Both the position numbers and the translations under genes were made by a program. From a virus, in IMG/VR virus record IMGVR_UViG_3300034101_003554, positions 62,001 through 126,000 of that record: 64,000 nucleotides of DNA. The stretch is one strand, 5' to 3'. Position 1 is the stretch's first letter, and every line of letters begins with the position of its first letter. This document shows, in pieces, positions 50,404-59,286 of this stretch. The notes below the pieces were generated by a model. That model saw only the letters and a program-made list of their open reading frames with translations. It had not been told where the DNA came from and searched no databases.

Positions 50404-50990
50404 ATTCCAGTTGAGCCAAATCCATTTGAGTTTCTATCTTTATCTTCAATATTTGAAACTTCTTCAAAGTTAATCCATTTCCCATTAAGAACAGGACAAA
50501 CAACCGCTTGAGCAATTTTCATTCCTTTTGATATTTGATATGGATATTGATTTGTATTAAATATAATAACTTTTATCATACCATTATATCCACTATCAAT
50601 AGTTCCTGGAGAGTTTAAAACCATAAGACCTTCATTTATTGCCAAACCACTTTTTGTTCTAATTTGGATTTCATATCCATCTGATATGTCAAAATAAAGT
50701 CCAGTTGGAATTAAAGCCCTACCAAGAGGTTCAATTGTCATATCAATGGTTGAATACAAATCAAACCCTGAATCTGTTGGGTAATTATAAATGGGGTGAT
50801 TAATTGCTATATCGTCACGTTTAAATCTCAATAATAGTCTAGGGTCAGGATTCATCATTTTATCTTCTAATTCCTGTAAATCCAATCCAGCTTCATTAAA
50901 CAATCTATCTAAGTCAATTTCACCATTTTCGTCAGTGTTTAAGTTTCCTTGTAGTTTTTTTATATTTCCATATAATTCAAATAAATCCAT
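50400..50990 (-). CDS. dut: dUTPase with N-terminal extension
   Basis: 196 residues. All trimeric dUTPase motifs are visible: DSGFDLYS (73-80), RTKSGLA (111-117), PGTIDSGYNGMIKV (128-141) and RNSNGFGSTG (186-195). The enzyme hydrolyses dUTP to dUMP, keeping uracil out of DNA. The first ~50 residues are an acidic helical extension not seen in the usual ~150-residue enzyme; it may bind a partner. The gene ends in the next GT gene by a 4-nt overlap. Confidence 0.93.
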   Translation of the reverse strand: MDLFELYGNIKKLQGNLNTDENGEIDLDRLFNEAGLDLQELEDKMMNPDPRLLLRFKRDDIAINHPIYNYPTDSGFDLYSTIDMTIEPLGRALIPTGLYFDISDGYEIQIRTKSGLAINEGLMVLNSPGTIDSGYNGMIKVIIFNTNQYPYQISKGMKIAQAVVCPVLNGKWINFEEVSNIEDKDRNSNGFGSTGI

Positions 50991-50991
50991 A

Positions 50992-51702
50992 CTATTTCAA
51001 TTCTTTTAATTTTTTAATTATTTCTATTAATACATTTACATCTTTTTCACAATATTCTTTTATTCCTTCCAAGTTTTGTTTTTCCCAATATTCATTATGA
51101 ACATTCTGACCAATTACTTCACCATTCTTTGGTGTCTCAACTCCAATATTTGAACATAACAAATCCAAAGAACCAATAGATGTATAAGCACCATATTGCC
51201 AAATTTCTTTGGTATCAATGGCTTTTATTTCCCAAGGTTTGGTATCATAAGAAGGTAATATTGATGGTGGCATTAAACCATTGATAATCATACGTTTTGC
51301 CAACATTGGAATGTCAAAATTTTTGAGGTTATGACCACACAACCAAAAATCAAGTTTCCCACATTTAATTAATAATTTTTGAACATCTAACAAAAGTTTA
51401 TGTTCGTCATTACCATAAAATGTTTGTTTTCTAACTGATTCATCATCCAAGACAAATGCAAAACTTATACAGATAATTTTAGCAAACTCAGGTACAAGTC
51501 CAGTTCTTGTTCTAAAGACATCATTTTTTTTGTCGTATTGAATATGAGAATCTTCAGGAAATCTTTTTAAGAACCAATCAAAATATTTATCAAATTGGTC
51601 AGCAACAGATGGATTCAATGTTGAACATACATCATAGTTTGGACAACACCCAACGGTTTCAATGTCCATAAAAAGAATCTTAGTTATTGGTTGTTTAATC
51701 AT
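50992..51702 (-). CDS. DEDD-family 3'-5' exonuclease
   Basis: 236 residues. ILFMDIETVG (9-18) gives ExoI Asp13/Glu15; LCGHNLKNFDIPMLAKR (about 122-138) is ExoII with Asp; YCEKDVNVLIEIIKKL near the C-terminus is ExoIII. The pattern matches the predicted PolB-like exonuclease family. No polymerase domain. It likely trims DNA during replication or repair. It sits between dUTPase and a glycosyltransferase. Confidence 0.85.
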   Translation of the reverse strand: MIKQPITKILFMDIETVGCCPNYDVCSTLNPSVADQFDKYFDWFLKRFPEDSHIQYDKKNDVFRTRTGLVPEFAKIICISFAFVLDDESVRKQTFYGNDEHKLLLDVQKLLIKCGKLDFWLCGHNLKNFDIPMLAKRMIINGLMPPSILPSYDTKPWEIKAIDTKEIWQYGAYTSIGSLDLLCSNIGVETPKNGEVIGQNVHNEYWEKQNLEGIKEYCEKDVNVLIEIIKKLKELK

Positions 51703-51706
51703 AATT

Positions 51707-52921
51707 TTATTTTATTAATGTTTTGTACCATTCAGCTCTAGTCTTAGTTACATTTCTTAAATCGTACTTGTCTTTAACACTCTCGTACAATCTTTCCCCA
51801 AGGTCGGTAATATAATTGGGATTATAAACTAAAGTCTTAATATATTTTGCCCAATCACTATGATTTCTATTTTCATGAACCAAAAGAGCATTACCATCAC
51901 CAAAAATACCATTTTTCATTGTATGTTTCAAATCAATAGTGTAAGGACCTACTTCAGATGCAATTAAAGCTTTTTTATAAAATCCAGCCTCAATAACTTT
52001 TAATTGTGACTTAACCCTATTAAAAATATGGTTTTTAATTGGGGCCATTGAAATATCAAACTTGGAATAATTTGTTGCGTAAGTATTAATATGTTTTGTC
52101 CAAACACGTCTATAAGGTAATGCTGTTGGATTTGGATATTCTTCATCTTTAAATTGATTTAAAAAGTTTTTATAACCTTCGTCAATAATTGAATAATTGT
52201 TTGTGAAAATTTCTTCATATCTAACCCATACAGTTTCTTCAGGTTTAATTGGCCTTTGTTTTCTTTCCCCAGTTGTTTGGTTTATTTCAGTCACCGAACC
52301 TCTAATATCAAAACCACATAAGACATATTGAACTTTGTCTTTCAAATTTGCATTCTTACCAACAAATCCCTCCAATAACTTTAAGTCGTGAAGATGTGAA
52401 GAACCACCTAACCATCCAACTCTAACTCTTCCAGATTCTTCTGTAGGTTGATTAAATTGGGGTTCGGTAGGGTTAATTGCATTAGGTAATACCACAACAT
52501 TCCTATTTAATTTTCTTATCTCATCCGCAAAGATACTTGTAGTTGTTGTAACATAACTTGCGACTTTTAAGTTCGCCATAATCTTTTCGTGTATCTTATC
52601 TTGAACAATCAATGAATGTATTGGGTGTTCTTTTCCAGGTAGCCAATAATCATCCAAATCTACAATAACAACAATACCAAGTGATTTTAAAAAATTAATT
52701 AAGGTTGGGGTCTGTTCATAAGTGTGTCCAATATTTCTATGAATATGAACAATTTGATATTGTTTCCAATAATTAACATTATTAATCTGTGGTTGATAAT
52801 CTATATCCACATGAAAGTCATCTGGATACATATTTTGTAACATAACATGGGGATCTACAGAACGAAATTTTCCTACACCGGTTGTGTCACTTGGGAGTAC
52901 AAGTACTTTTATTTTTGACAT
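51707..52921 (-). CDS. GT-B (GT4-like) glycosyltransferase
   Basis: 404 residues. An N-terminal Rossmann segment VLVLPSDTTGVGKFRSVDPH, VVIVDLDDYW and VVVLPNAINP, then VRVGWLGGSSHLHDLKLLEG starts the donor domain, with KVIEAGFYKKALIASEVGPY at the nucleotide-sugar site. First gene of the minus operon on its 5' side; 4 nt separate it from the exonuclease gene. Confidence 0.82.
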   Translation of the reverse strand: MSKIKVLVLPSDTTGVGKFRSVDPHVMLQNMYPDDFHVDIDYQPQINNVNYWKQYQIVHIHRNIGHTYEQTPTLINFLKSLGIVVIVDLDDYWLPGKEHPIHSLIVQDKIHEKIMANLKVASYVTTTTSIFADEIRKLNRNVVVLPNAINPTEPQFNQPTEESGRVRVGWLGGSSHLHDLKLLEGFVGKNANLKDKVQYVLCGFDIRGSVTEINQTTGERKQRPIKPEETVWVRYEEIFTNNYSIIDEGYKNFLNQFKDEEYPNPTALPYRRVWTKHINTYATNYSKFDISMAPIKNHIFNRVKSQLKVIEAGFYKKALIASEVGPYTIDLKHTMKNGIFGDGNALLVHENRNHSDWAKYIKTLVYNPNYITDLGERLYESVKDKYDLRNVTKTRAEWYKTLIK

Positions 52922-52984
52922 ATTTTATATTATTTATCCCAAATTATAACCATAACTTTTTATTAATTCAATAGAATTGGAATA

Positions 52985-53029
52985 AAAAAACGAAACCCCA
53001 CACTTTGAATTTCTTCAGGGAATGTGGGG
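52985..53029 (-). terminator. Intrinsic terminator
   Basis: On the minus strand CCCCACA / TGTGGGG stem and T-rich tail, 25 nt past the gene ending at 53055. It separates the structural cluster from the glycan and nucleotide-metabolism genes. Confidence 0.85.
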
Positions 53030-53054
53030 AATAAGAATTTTAAATTTATAAAAT

Positions 53055-53660
53055 CTATTTAACTTTTTTAATACGAGTTACTTTACCTTCAAATATATGA
53101 CTACCTACTCTAAATTGAAATACATCATTTGATTTACTTGTACTTTCAACTAGTAACCCATTTTCACCTAACACTTCCTCAATAGTTTCTCTAATCATAT
53201 CTTTCAATGTATTCTTATCAACATTTAAACCAGTATTTTGAGGTTTTGTATATTCTTGGATTGGTTGTTTTTGTTTTTTAAATGGGTCAACATTATTAGC
53301 GACATCATTTTTCATTAACCTTGATGCTTTTTCAATTAAATCATTACTTAATACTGAAGAACCACCCATACTTGTTGGTTGAGCTATTGGGTGTTCAATC
53401 ATTAAACGTTTAATTTCATCAGGTAATTTTGATGCCATTATTCTATCCTTAGTTGGAACTTCATTATTTTGTCTAATTGGTGTTTGAGCTTCCATCATAT
53501 ATTCTTGAGGAATATTAAATTTTGCTTGAGGTACGTCAAACTCTTTAACATCAGTATCGTAATTATACGTTTGTTGGTTTGTATTTCTTGGTGTGGCGTT
53601 ATGTCTATCCATAATTTTTTTGGATATTGCCAATTTATTTAATAAATCATTTTCATTCAT
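53055..53660 (-). CDS. Hypothetical protein, 201 aa
   Basis: ATG 53660 is chosen; the frame extends to a TTG overlapping the neighbour. Polar and disordered through the middle (PRNTNQQTYNYDT, IRQNNEVPTKDR), with a helix LKDMIRETIEEVLGE and a C-terminal strand pair (FQFRVGSHIFEGKVTRIKKV). The last block recurs in small phage structural proteins, and the ending VTRIKKVK vaguely echoes the NRIKQL motif. Function unknown. Confidence 0.6.
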   Translation of the reverse strand: MNENDLLNKLAISKKIMDRHNATPRNTNQQTYNYDTDVKEFDVPQAKFNIPQEYMMEAQTPIRQNNEVPTKDRIMASKLPDEIKRLMIEHPIAQPTSMGGSSVLSNDLIEKASRLMKNDVANNVDPFKKQKQPIQEYTKPQNTGLNVDKNTLKDMIRETIEEVLGENGLLVESTSKSNDVFQFRVGSHIFEGKVTRIKKVK

Positions 53661-53661
53661 A

Positions 53662-54051
53662 TTATTCTGTATCAAATTTTGCGTTTATTTCTACCCTAGA
53701 CATAGATTTATCACCATTAGGGTTATAATTTGGTCTTGGGGTGTTAAATTTTTCACCTGTTAAAGATATTGAATTTACTCTATCAAGTCTAAATAATCTC
53801 CAACTAGGTAGTGGTTTTTTTCCAATAAAATCTCTATGTGATGCTCCAGTTATATCCCAAGCACGTAGTACGGGATTTCCAGCTTTACTATAACCAAAAC
53901 AAACAGGCTCAATTTCACGTAAACCACGTCCTCCAGGTTCATCACCATCGTAATAAATGACAAGAACATTTTTAGACTTAATAGCATCAATCACACTTTC
54001 AATAGATGCTATTTCTAAGATAAGAGATTTGGTTATATTGTAAAGTTTCAT
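53662..54051 (-). CDS. WYL-like domain protein, 129 aa
   Basis: VLVIYYDGDEPGGRGLREIEPVCFGYSKAGNPVLRAW, then WRLFRLDRVNSISLTGEKF, follows the Sm-like WYL domain pattern (strand, GxR, PxxxG, RAW, FRLDRI). WYL domains are usually ligand-sensing parts of regulators; this one stands alone without a DNA-binding domain. Its location with structural genes makes a regulatory role uncertain. Start and stop overlap neighbours. Confidence 0.65.
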   Translation of the reverse strand: MKLYNITKSLILEIASIESVIDAIKSKNVLVIYYDGDEPGGRGLREIEPVCFGYSKAGNPVLRAWDITGASHRDFIGKKPLPSWRLFRLDRVNSISLTGEKFNTPRPNYNPNGDKSMSRVEINAKFDTE

Positions 54052-54347
54052 TAAGCACTTGGTGTTGTGTAAGGTGAATTTGGTTTGTATGGATTTCTAA
54101 CAATATTAGAATTTCTTTCTAAGATATCTTTAGATGACCCAGCATTTCTATTGTTCACGTCTAAATCTCCACCAGTTCCTTTACCATATAAATCCCCATC
54201 ACCTATTGCGTCTGGGTTTGTTGCCGAATATTCATTAGCGTTACTTTTGTAATCATTTCTAGTATTTAATGTATTTCTTTGACTATTGGCAATTTCGGTT
54301 AATTTATTATTTGGTTGTGTAATAATTAATGGATCGTAAGTTGGCAT
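54051..54347 (-). CDS. Hypothetical disordered protein, 98 aa
   Basis: Asn/Ser/Asp/Gly-rich with no predicted folded core (NKLTEIANSQRNTLNTRND, NAGSSKDILERNSNIVRN). Coupled to its neighbours by a 1-nt overlap and a 1-nt gap. Function unknown. Confidence 0.55.
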   Translation of the reverse strand: MPTYDPLIITQPNNKLTEIANSQRNTLNTRNDYKSNANEYSATNPDAIGDGDLYGKGTGGDLDVNNRNAGSSKDILERNSNIVRNPYKPNSPYTTPSA

Positions 54348-54348
54348 A

Positions 54349-54819
54349 TTAAAGTATTTTTTTAATTATTTCATTTATCCTTTTTAAGTCTTCGGTGACT
54401 TGTAAATTATATTTTTCTAATGTATTGCTATGACTTTTTGATGGTCTATTCATATTTGATAAGTTATCTTTTTGATGTGGTGCGTTGTATTGATTAGGTA
54501 AAACAATCGATTTTATTTCTTTACCTAAATCTACATTATTTCTCATTGAATTTAAATTTTGGTTAACCCAATTTTTAACATAATGCCCACCATTAAGAAT
54601 AAATGGTAAATCGTTATCATTTCCTGTAAAATTATCAAAAAAATTTTTCATTCTTTTGAGTTGTTGATACGTTACGTGTCTACTATTTCTTAATTCAATG
54701 TTTCGTCTGTACCCTTCAGTTTTATCATTACTACCTTGGGCGGCATCATAACATTGTTTTAAGTAGCCAACAACTTCTTCAGGGAGCTCAATTTTTTTAC
54801 CGTATAAATCTTTATTCAC
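54349..54819 (-). CDS. Hypothetical protein, 156 aa, C-terminal INEIIKKIL helix
   Basis: Helical N-terminal part (LPEEVVGYLKQCYDAAQG, YQQLKRMKNFFDNFTG) and a polar C-terminal part. The protein ends LKRINEIIKKIL, another variant of the recurring terminal helix. It overlaps the previous gene by 8 nt. No family recognised. Confidence 0.6.
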   Translation of the reverse strand: MNKDLYGKKIELPEEVVGYLKQCYDAAQGSNDKTEGYRRNIELRNSRHVTYQQLKRMKNFFDNFTGNDNDLPFILNGGHYVKNWVNQNLNSMRNNVDLGKEIKSIVLPNQYNAPHQKDNLSNMNRPSKSHSNTLEKYNLQVTEDLKRINEIIKKIL

Positions 54820-55627
54820 CTTTTTTTAGTATGTTTAATAATTTATCTATACTAATACCTTCTTTCTCGGCCAATTTTTTAATAGATTCCAAATTCTTTA
54901 CAAGAAGTTTACTGATAGGTGTATCTTTTTTTAATATATCGGATTCACCTCTTTTTTTGGTTAACATATCCTCAACCATTTTTATCATTTTTTGTTTTTT
55001 AGCCTCTTGTAATTCTTTCTCAAAAAGATTTAAATTTTTAACTATTGTTTCACCTTTTTTGTTTTTAACAACTTTAGTACTTTTTTTCTTACCAAAATTT
55101 TTAGCTCTTTCCATTCTATTTTCAGAGTCATCAATTCCCATTTTATCTAAAGTTTTTAATGTATCTTTTAAATCTTTAAATTCAGTTTCTTCGTAACCGA
55201 AAGTTTTTTTCATATTAATTTCTTTTAAGTTATCATCATCTTCAATGTTTTCACCATAAAGTCTACGTCCACCACCATATATAAATGTAAGTCCTGGAGT
55301 TCTTGTCGCTTTAATGGTTTGATCCATTGTTTTTTTGGGTGTTAACCATTTATTTAATATTGGTATCCTTGACGATAGAAATGTCCCATCACTATCAACA
55401 AGTTCATCAATTTCACTTTTTGTAACTTTTTTGTTTTTATTTAAAATACTTTGTATTTTTTTTTCTATATTTTTTAAATTTTCTTTCTTAATTCTTTTTT
55501 TGTTTTGACTATTTTTTGATTCTGATATTACACTATATAATGAGTAATTTAGATAAAAATTATCTCCATCACCTTCTAAAAGAAAATAACAATAATCGTT
55601 AAAGTATTCTTTTCTATAATTGTTCAT
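54812..55627 (-). CDS. Hypothetical basic protein, 271 aa
   Basis: Lys-rich and helical, with KNKKVTKSEIDELVDSDGTFLSSRIP and TPGLTFIYGGGRRLYG as the only distinctive segments. First gene of this minus operon, with a TATTTAT copy in its leader. Possibly structural given its neighbours. No family recognised. Confidence 0.6.
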   Translation of the reverse strand: MNNYRKEYFNDYCYFLLEGDGDNFYLNYSLYSVISESKNSQNKKRIKKENLKNIEKKIQSILNKNKKVTKSEIDELVDSDGTFLSSRIPILNKWLTPKKTMDQTIKATRTPGLTFIYGGGRRLYGENIEDDDNLKEINMKKTFGYEETEFKDLKDTLKTLDKMGIDDSENRMERAKNFGKKKSTKVVKNKKGETIVKNLNLFEKELQEAKKQKMIKMVEDMLTKKRGESDILKKDTPISKLLVKNLESIKKLAEKEGISIDKLLNILKKGE

Positions 55628-55642
55628 TATTAATTTTTCTTA

Positions 55643-55669
55643 ATAAATACTTCGTTTCGGAGTATTTAT
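55643..55669. promoter_or_regulatory. Inverted repeat carrying divergent TATTTAT motifs
   Basis: A 12-bp inverted repeat (ATAAATACTTCG / CGGAGTATTTAT, one wobble) with a 3-nt centre. Each strand shows TATTTAT, 15 nt before the minus-strand ATG (55627) and 12 nt before the plus-strand ATG (55682). It is the only sequence between the two divergent genes, so it probably holds both promoters. Confidence 0.55.
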
Positions 55670-55681
55670 CATAAAAAAAGA

Positions 55682-57892
55682 ATGTCCTATCAAAATATAA
55701 GACAATTTGTACCAAGAAATGATTTTCCAATATTATCGTTGGAAGTATTCGATATGTCATTAACCTCGGATGAAATGGATTTCAATCAAGAGGTTGTATT
55801 TTCCCCATATTTAATTGCTCAAACATATGGGAATAAGTTACCGATTTATTTTGATATCAATAGTACGGCATCAACACAAAATATAACTCTTACGTATAAA
55901 AACTATAATTTCAATAATATATTTGTATCTGAAAATTATTACAACCTAAAAAACGAAATATTAAGTTGTGAATTATCTGGTAGTTCTTGTGATATTGGAT
56001 TAGTTGGGATTGATAATGGTTTAGTAACTGGAATGACAGGGCAAACAATTATTTTTACTAATGGTTTATTACCAAATAATTTAAAATTTAATAGATTGTA
56101 TTTTGATAGAAGATTGAAATTACATCAAGTAACTGGATTTACATCATCTAATATAAAATTTTCAGGTTTTAATAAAACAATTTTGTATGAGGTTGTAAGT
56201 AAAGAAAGTCCTTTTGAGGGTAGATATCACGAACTATATGGTGGATTTTACCAAGGGTTCTATAAGTTATTTGGATATGATTATGAAATTTTCCCTGAAA
56301 GGATGAATAAAGGTTGGTCAGTTGAAATGGTTTTAAAACCAAGATTGATTAATGAATACAACCCAAATAGTGGGGAGACTACCTTAAATCAAATCTATCC
56401 CAATAATAAAAATATGTTCTTTTACATTGGTACTAGAGCGGAGAATAAATTTTATCATCACGCTGATGGTAGTCCAAATTGTTTTACTGGTTATACTAGA
56501 ATTACATCAGGATTGACTGGGTTATCAACTTGTGCTTGTTGTGATGAAAACATTAAAAGTAGATGTATCTTTGTATATCCACCACGTTCAGTAAATGGTA
56601 TACACGACCCGCATCTTAATTATGGTTGTAATAAGTGTGGAGGTAATAAAGAAACACAGATAACTTGTGGTTGTAGTTGTAATGATTTACCTTGTCAGAA
56701 TTGTGGTTGGGAATGTAAAACACATACTTGTGGTACAATAATTCCATTAACACCAACTCCAACACCTGAACCAACACCAACTCCAGTTTGTAACCCATTC
56801 CCACCTCAAACGACTTGTACACCAACTTGCACGAATTGTAATGATTGTACAAGTTGTGATGATTGTGCGACAAGTGGGTTTACATCAATTGAAGATACTT
56901 GTGAGAAGAATCCATTATTGGATACGATGAGTAATGCTTTGGGTATCAAACTATGTGGTGACCCAAAAAATCCTGGTATTGGTATTAGATTTTTAAGATT
57001 TACTGGTGGTTGTGAAATGACTGGAACTTGTACAACAGGGATGACTTATGAAACAGGCTATACAATAACTGAGATATGTACACCACCAATTTATCCTGAT
57101 TGTGAAAAAATAAATCCAGCTTGGTTAGAAGAAGAGCATTGGTTTCAAGTTAATATTGTCTGGGAACGATATGAATTTTTCAAAGATTGTGATTTATCTT
57201 TTAAAGGTGGATTAGGTGAAATAACTGAAAGAAAATATTTGGAATCTTTGGCTAATAATACAACATCGTTGATTGCCCCACCATATACAAGAGACAAAGT
57301 TGGTTTACAAGTTGATATTATCAATTTGAATGAGATATGGTTACAAGAAGAGAAATATAGAAAGGGTAGATTAAAGATTTATATCAATGGTAAAATATTT
57401 TATACGATTGAAGATTTTGAAGAGATTATACCTAGAGGATTAAATACAGATAAAGAAAAACAAGTCGGTGTTCCGTTTAATATTTCTTGGGGTGGAGGTA
57501 CTCAAGGGTTAAGAGAAAATTTAACCTTTACTGATATGTTAGGTACAGGTTATACTCAAGACCCAGAATGTTTTCCAACTAATGATTTGAGTGGTACTAC
57601 TTTAAGTGGATTAAATACAAACATATTAATTGAACAAAATTTTGCTGGAACATTTGAGGGTGGTATATCTCAATTTAGAATGTATGTTGAACCACTAACA
57701 GCACCAGAGGTTAAACATAATTTTATTTTATTAAAAAATACATTTAGGATGTTTAATCCTGATTGTCCTGATTGTACAACAATTCCTTGTGAAGTTAATG
57801 ATTTCACATACCAAATTATTAATAATAATATATTAACAGAAAATGGTAATAATATAATAACAGAAGATGGAAACAATATAATTATAGAATAA
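55682..57892 (+). CDS. Large virion protein with Cys-rich and Pro/Thr segment, 736 aa
   Basis: Residues 1-280 form a beta-rich head. Residues 284-407 contain 21 cysteines, including GCNKCGG, CGCSC and a CxxCxxCxxCxxC run at 383-395, interrupted by a Thr-Pro linker (about 357-369). Residues about 480-690 look like a lectin/LamG-like beta sandwich (HWFQVNIVWERYEF, GRLKIYINGKIFYTIEDF, EGGISQFRMYVEPL). The C-terminus has a triple NNIITE(D/N)GN repeat. First gene of the tail-fibre cluster, so likely a baseplate wedge, fibre or adhesin protein. The folds are inferred from pattern only. Confidence 0.7.
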   Translation: MSYQNIRQFVPRNDFPILSLEVFDMSLTSDEMDFNQEVVFSPYLIAQTYGNKLPIYFDINSTASTQNITLTYKNYNFNNIFVSENYYNLKNEILSCELSGSSCDIGLVGIDNGLVTGMTGQTIIFTNGLLPNNLKFNRLYFDRRLKLHQVTGFTSSNIKFSGFNKTILYEVVSKESPFEGRYHELYGGFYQGFYKLFGYDYEIFPERMNKGWSVEMVLKPRLINEYNPNSGETTLNQIYPNNKNMFFYIGTRAENKFYHHADGSPNCFTGYTRITSGLTGLSTCACCDENIKSRCIFVYPPRSVNGIHDPHLNYGCNKCGGNKETQITCGCSCNDLPCQNCGWECKTHTCGTIIPLTPTPTPEPTPTPVCNPFPPQTTCTPTCTNCNDCTSCDDCATSGFTSIEDTCEKNPLLDTMSNALGIKLCGDPKNPGIGIRFLRFTGGCEMTGTCTTGMTYETGYTITEICTPPIYPDCEKINPAWLEEEHWFQVNIVWERYEFFKDCDLSFKGGLGEITERKYLESLANNTTSLIAPPYTRDKVGLQVDIINLNEIWLQEEKYRKGRLKIYINGKIFYTIEDFEEIIPRGLNTDKEKQVGVPFNISWGGGTQGLRENLTFTDMLGTGYTQDPECFPTNDLSGTTLSGLNTNILIEQNFAGTFEGGISQFRMYVEPLTAPEVKHNFILLKNTFRMFNPDCPDCTTIPCEVNDFTYQIINNNILTENGNNIITEDGNNIIIE

Positions 57893-57904
57893 AACAAATA
57901 CAAA

Positions 57905-59281
57905 ATGGCGAATGTAAAAATAACTGACTTACCACTTATAACTGGAATAACAATCAATGATGTAATACCGATTGTTGATGTTGATACTCTTGTTACTTCT
58001 AAAGTAACAATTGGTGACCTTAAAAATTATTTAGATACATCATTTACTGGTGGTACAGTTAGTGGCGAAACAACATTTATTAATGGATTAAGTGCAACAA
58101 CTTTTTCGGCCACCACAATTGATTTATGTTCTACTAGTGGGACTTTGTTTACAAGTAGTATTTCAGGTTGTTCACCAATTGAATTTTTAAGTGAATCATT
58201 TTTTACTAAAGGTTTATCAGCATTAACATTAAGTTCATCCACGATTTATGTTGATGGTCAAATTTTAGAATCGTTTACTGGTGGCACTGTTAGTGGTAAT
58301 ACTGAATTTACTAATGGATTAACTGCAAACACTATATCCGCGACAACATATTTTGGGTTACCTACTGATGTGTATGTGACTGGTGGAACATATTCAAATG
58401 GTGATATTACATTCACAAACAATACTGGTGGTACATTTAATGTAAATGGGTTATTTACTGGAAGTACTGATGTGTATGTGACTGGTGGAACATATTCAAA
58501 TGGGGATTTAACATTAGTTAATAATACTGGTGGCACATTTAATGTAAGTGGATTTTATACTGGTGGGACTGATGTATTTGTTACTGGTGGGACTTATAAT
58601 AATAATACATTTACCTATACAAATAATACAGGTGGAACTTTTGATGTGTCATTTAATTCGGTTAGTGGATTAACATCAAATGGTACTATTGAGAGTAATG
58701 TCATATCAGCAACAACAATAAGTGGTGGAACATTGTATGGGGATGGTAGTAATTTAAGTGGAATTAGTCAAACACCATTTTATCAAGAGTCTATATGGAC
58801 ATCATTTCAAACATCAGTAAGAACCACATCATCAACAAATTATGGTTCAGGTGGAGCAATGGCGGTACCATTTTATGTGAATAAAACAGTTACAATTTTA
58901 AATTGTAGTATTGAATGTTCACTAATAGCCGTAAATCCTACAAATTGTGAATTTGCAATTTATGATGTAATAAGTGGTACTGTAACTAATAGATTATACC
59001 ATCAAACATTCCAAATAACAGGAACTGGTATTGTTACATTTAGTAGTGTTAATTTAACATTACAACCAGGTATTTACGCATACGCTACAACTCAAGATAT
59101 AATACTTGGATGGAGAAGTTTCACCCTCCCTAATAGTGTATTAGGAGTTAATTCAAGTATGGGTACGGATACATTTATTTCGGCAAAGACACAAGCGTCA
59201 AATAATTTGTTGAATCCATTTGGTTCTCAAACTAATAATAATAGTAATTGCCCATTAGCAATTTTTGAAATTCAAATTTAA
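57905..59281 (+). CDS. Repetitive tail-fibre protein, 458 aa
   Basis: An N-terminal segment ITDLPLITGITINDVIPIVDVDTL is typical of fibre proteins. Then modules alternate: FTGGTVSGxTxFxNGL, TISATTY, and VTGGTYSNGDxTxxNNTGGTFNV, several copies each. They probably form triple-stranded beta repeats. The C-terminal ~160 residues are non-repetitive (FYQESIWTSFQTS onward) and are the probable receptor-binding domain. The gene at 60442 uses the same modules with a different C-terminal domain. Confidence 0.8.
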   Translation: MANVKITDLPLITGITINDVIPIVDVDTLVTSKVTIGDLKNYLDTSFTGGTVSGETTFINGLSATTFSATTIDLCSTSGTLFTSSISGCSPIEFLSESFFTKGLSALTLSSSTIYVDGQILESFTGGTVSGNTEFTNGLTANTISATTYFGLPTDVYVTGGTYSNGDITFTNNTGGTFNVNGLFTGSTDVYVTGGTYSNGDLTLVNNTGGTFNVSGFYTGGTDVFVTGGTYNNNTFTYTNNTGGTFDVSFNSVSGLTSNGTIESNVISATTISGGTLYGDGSNLSGISQTPFYQESIWTSFQTSVRTTSSTNYGSGGAMAVPFYVNKTVTILNCSIECSLIAVNPTNCEFAIYDVISGTVTNRLYHQTFQITGTGIVTFSSVNLTLQPGIYAYATTQDIILGWRSFTLPNSVLGVNSSMGTDTFISAKTQASNNLLNPFGSQTNNNSNCPLAIFEIQI

Positions 59282-59286
59282 ATATT

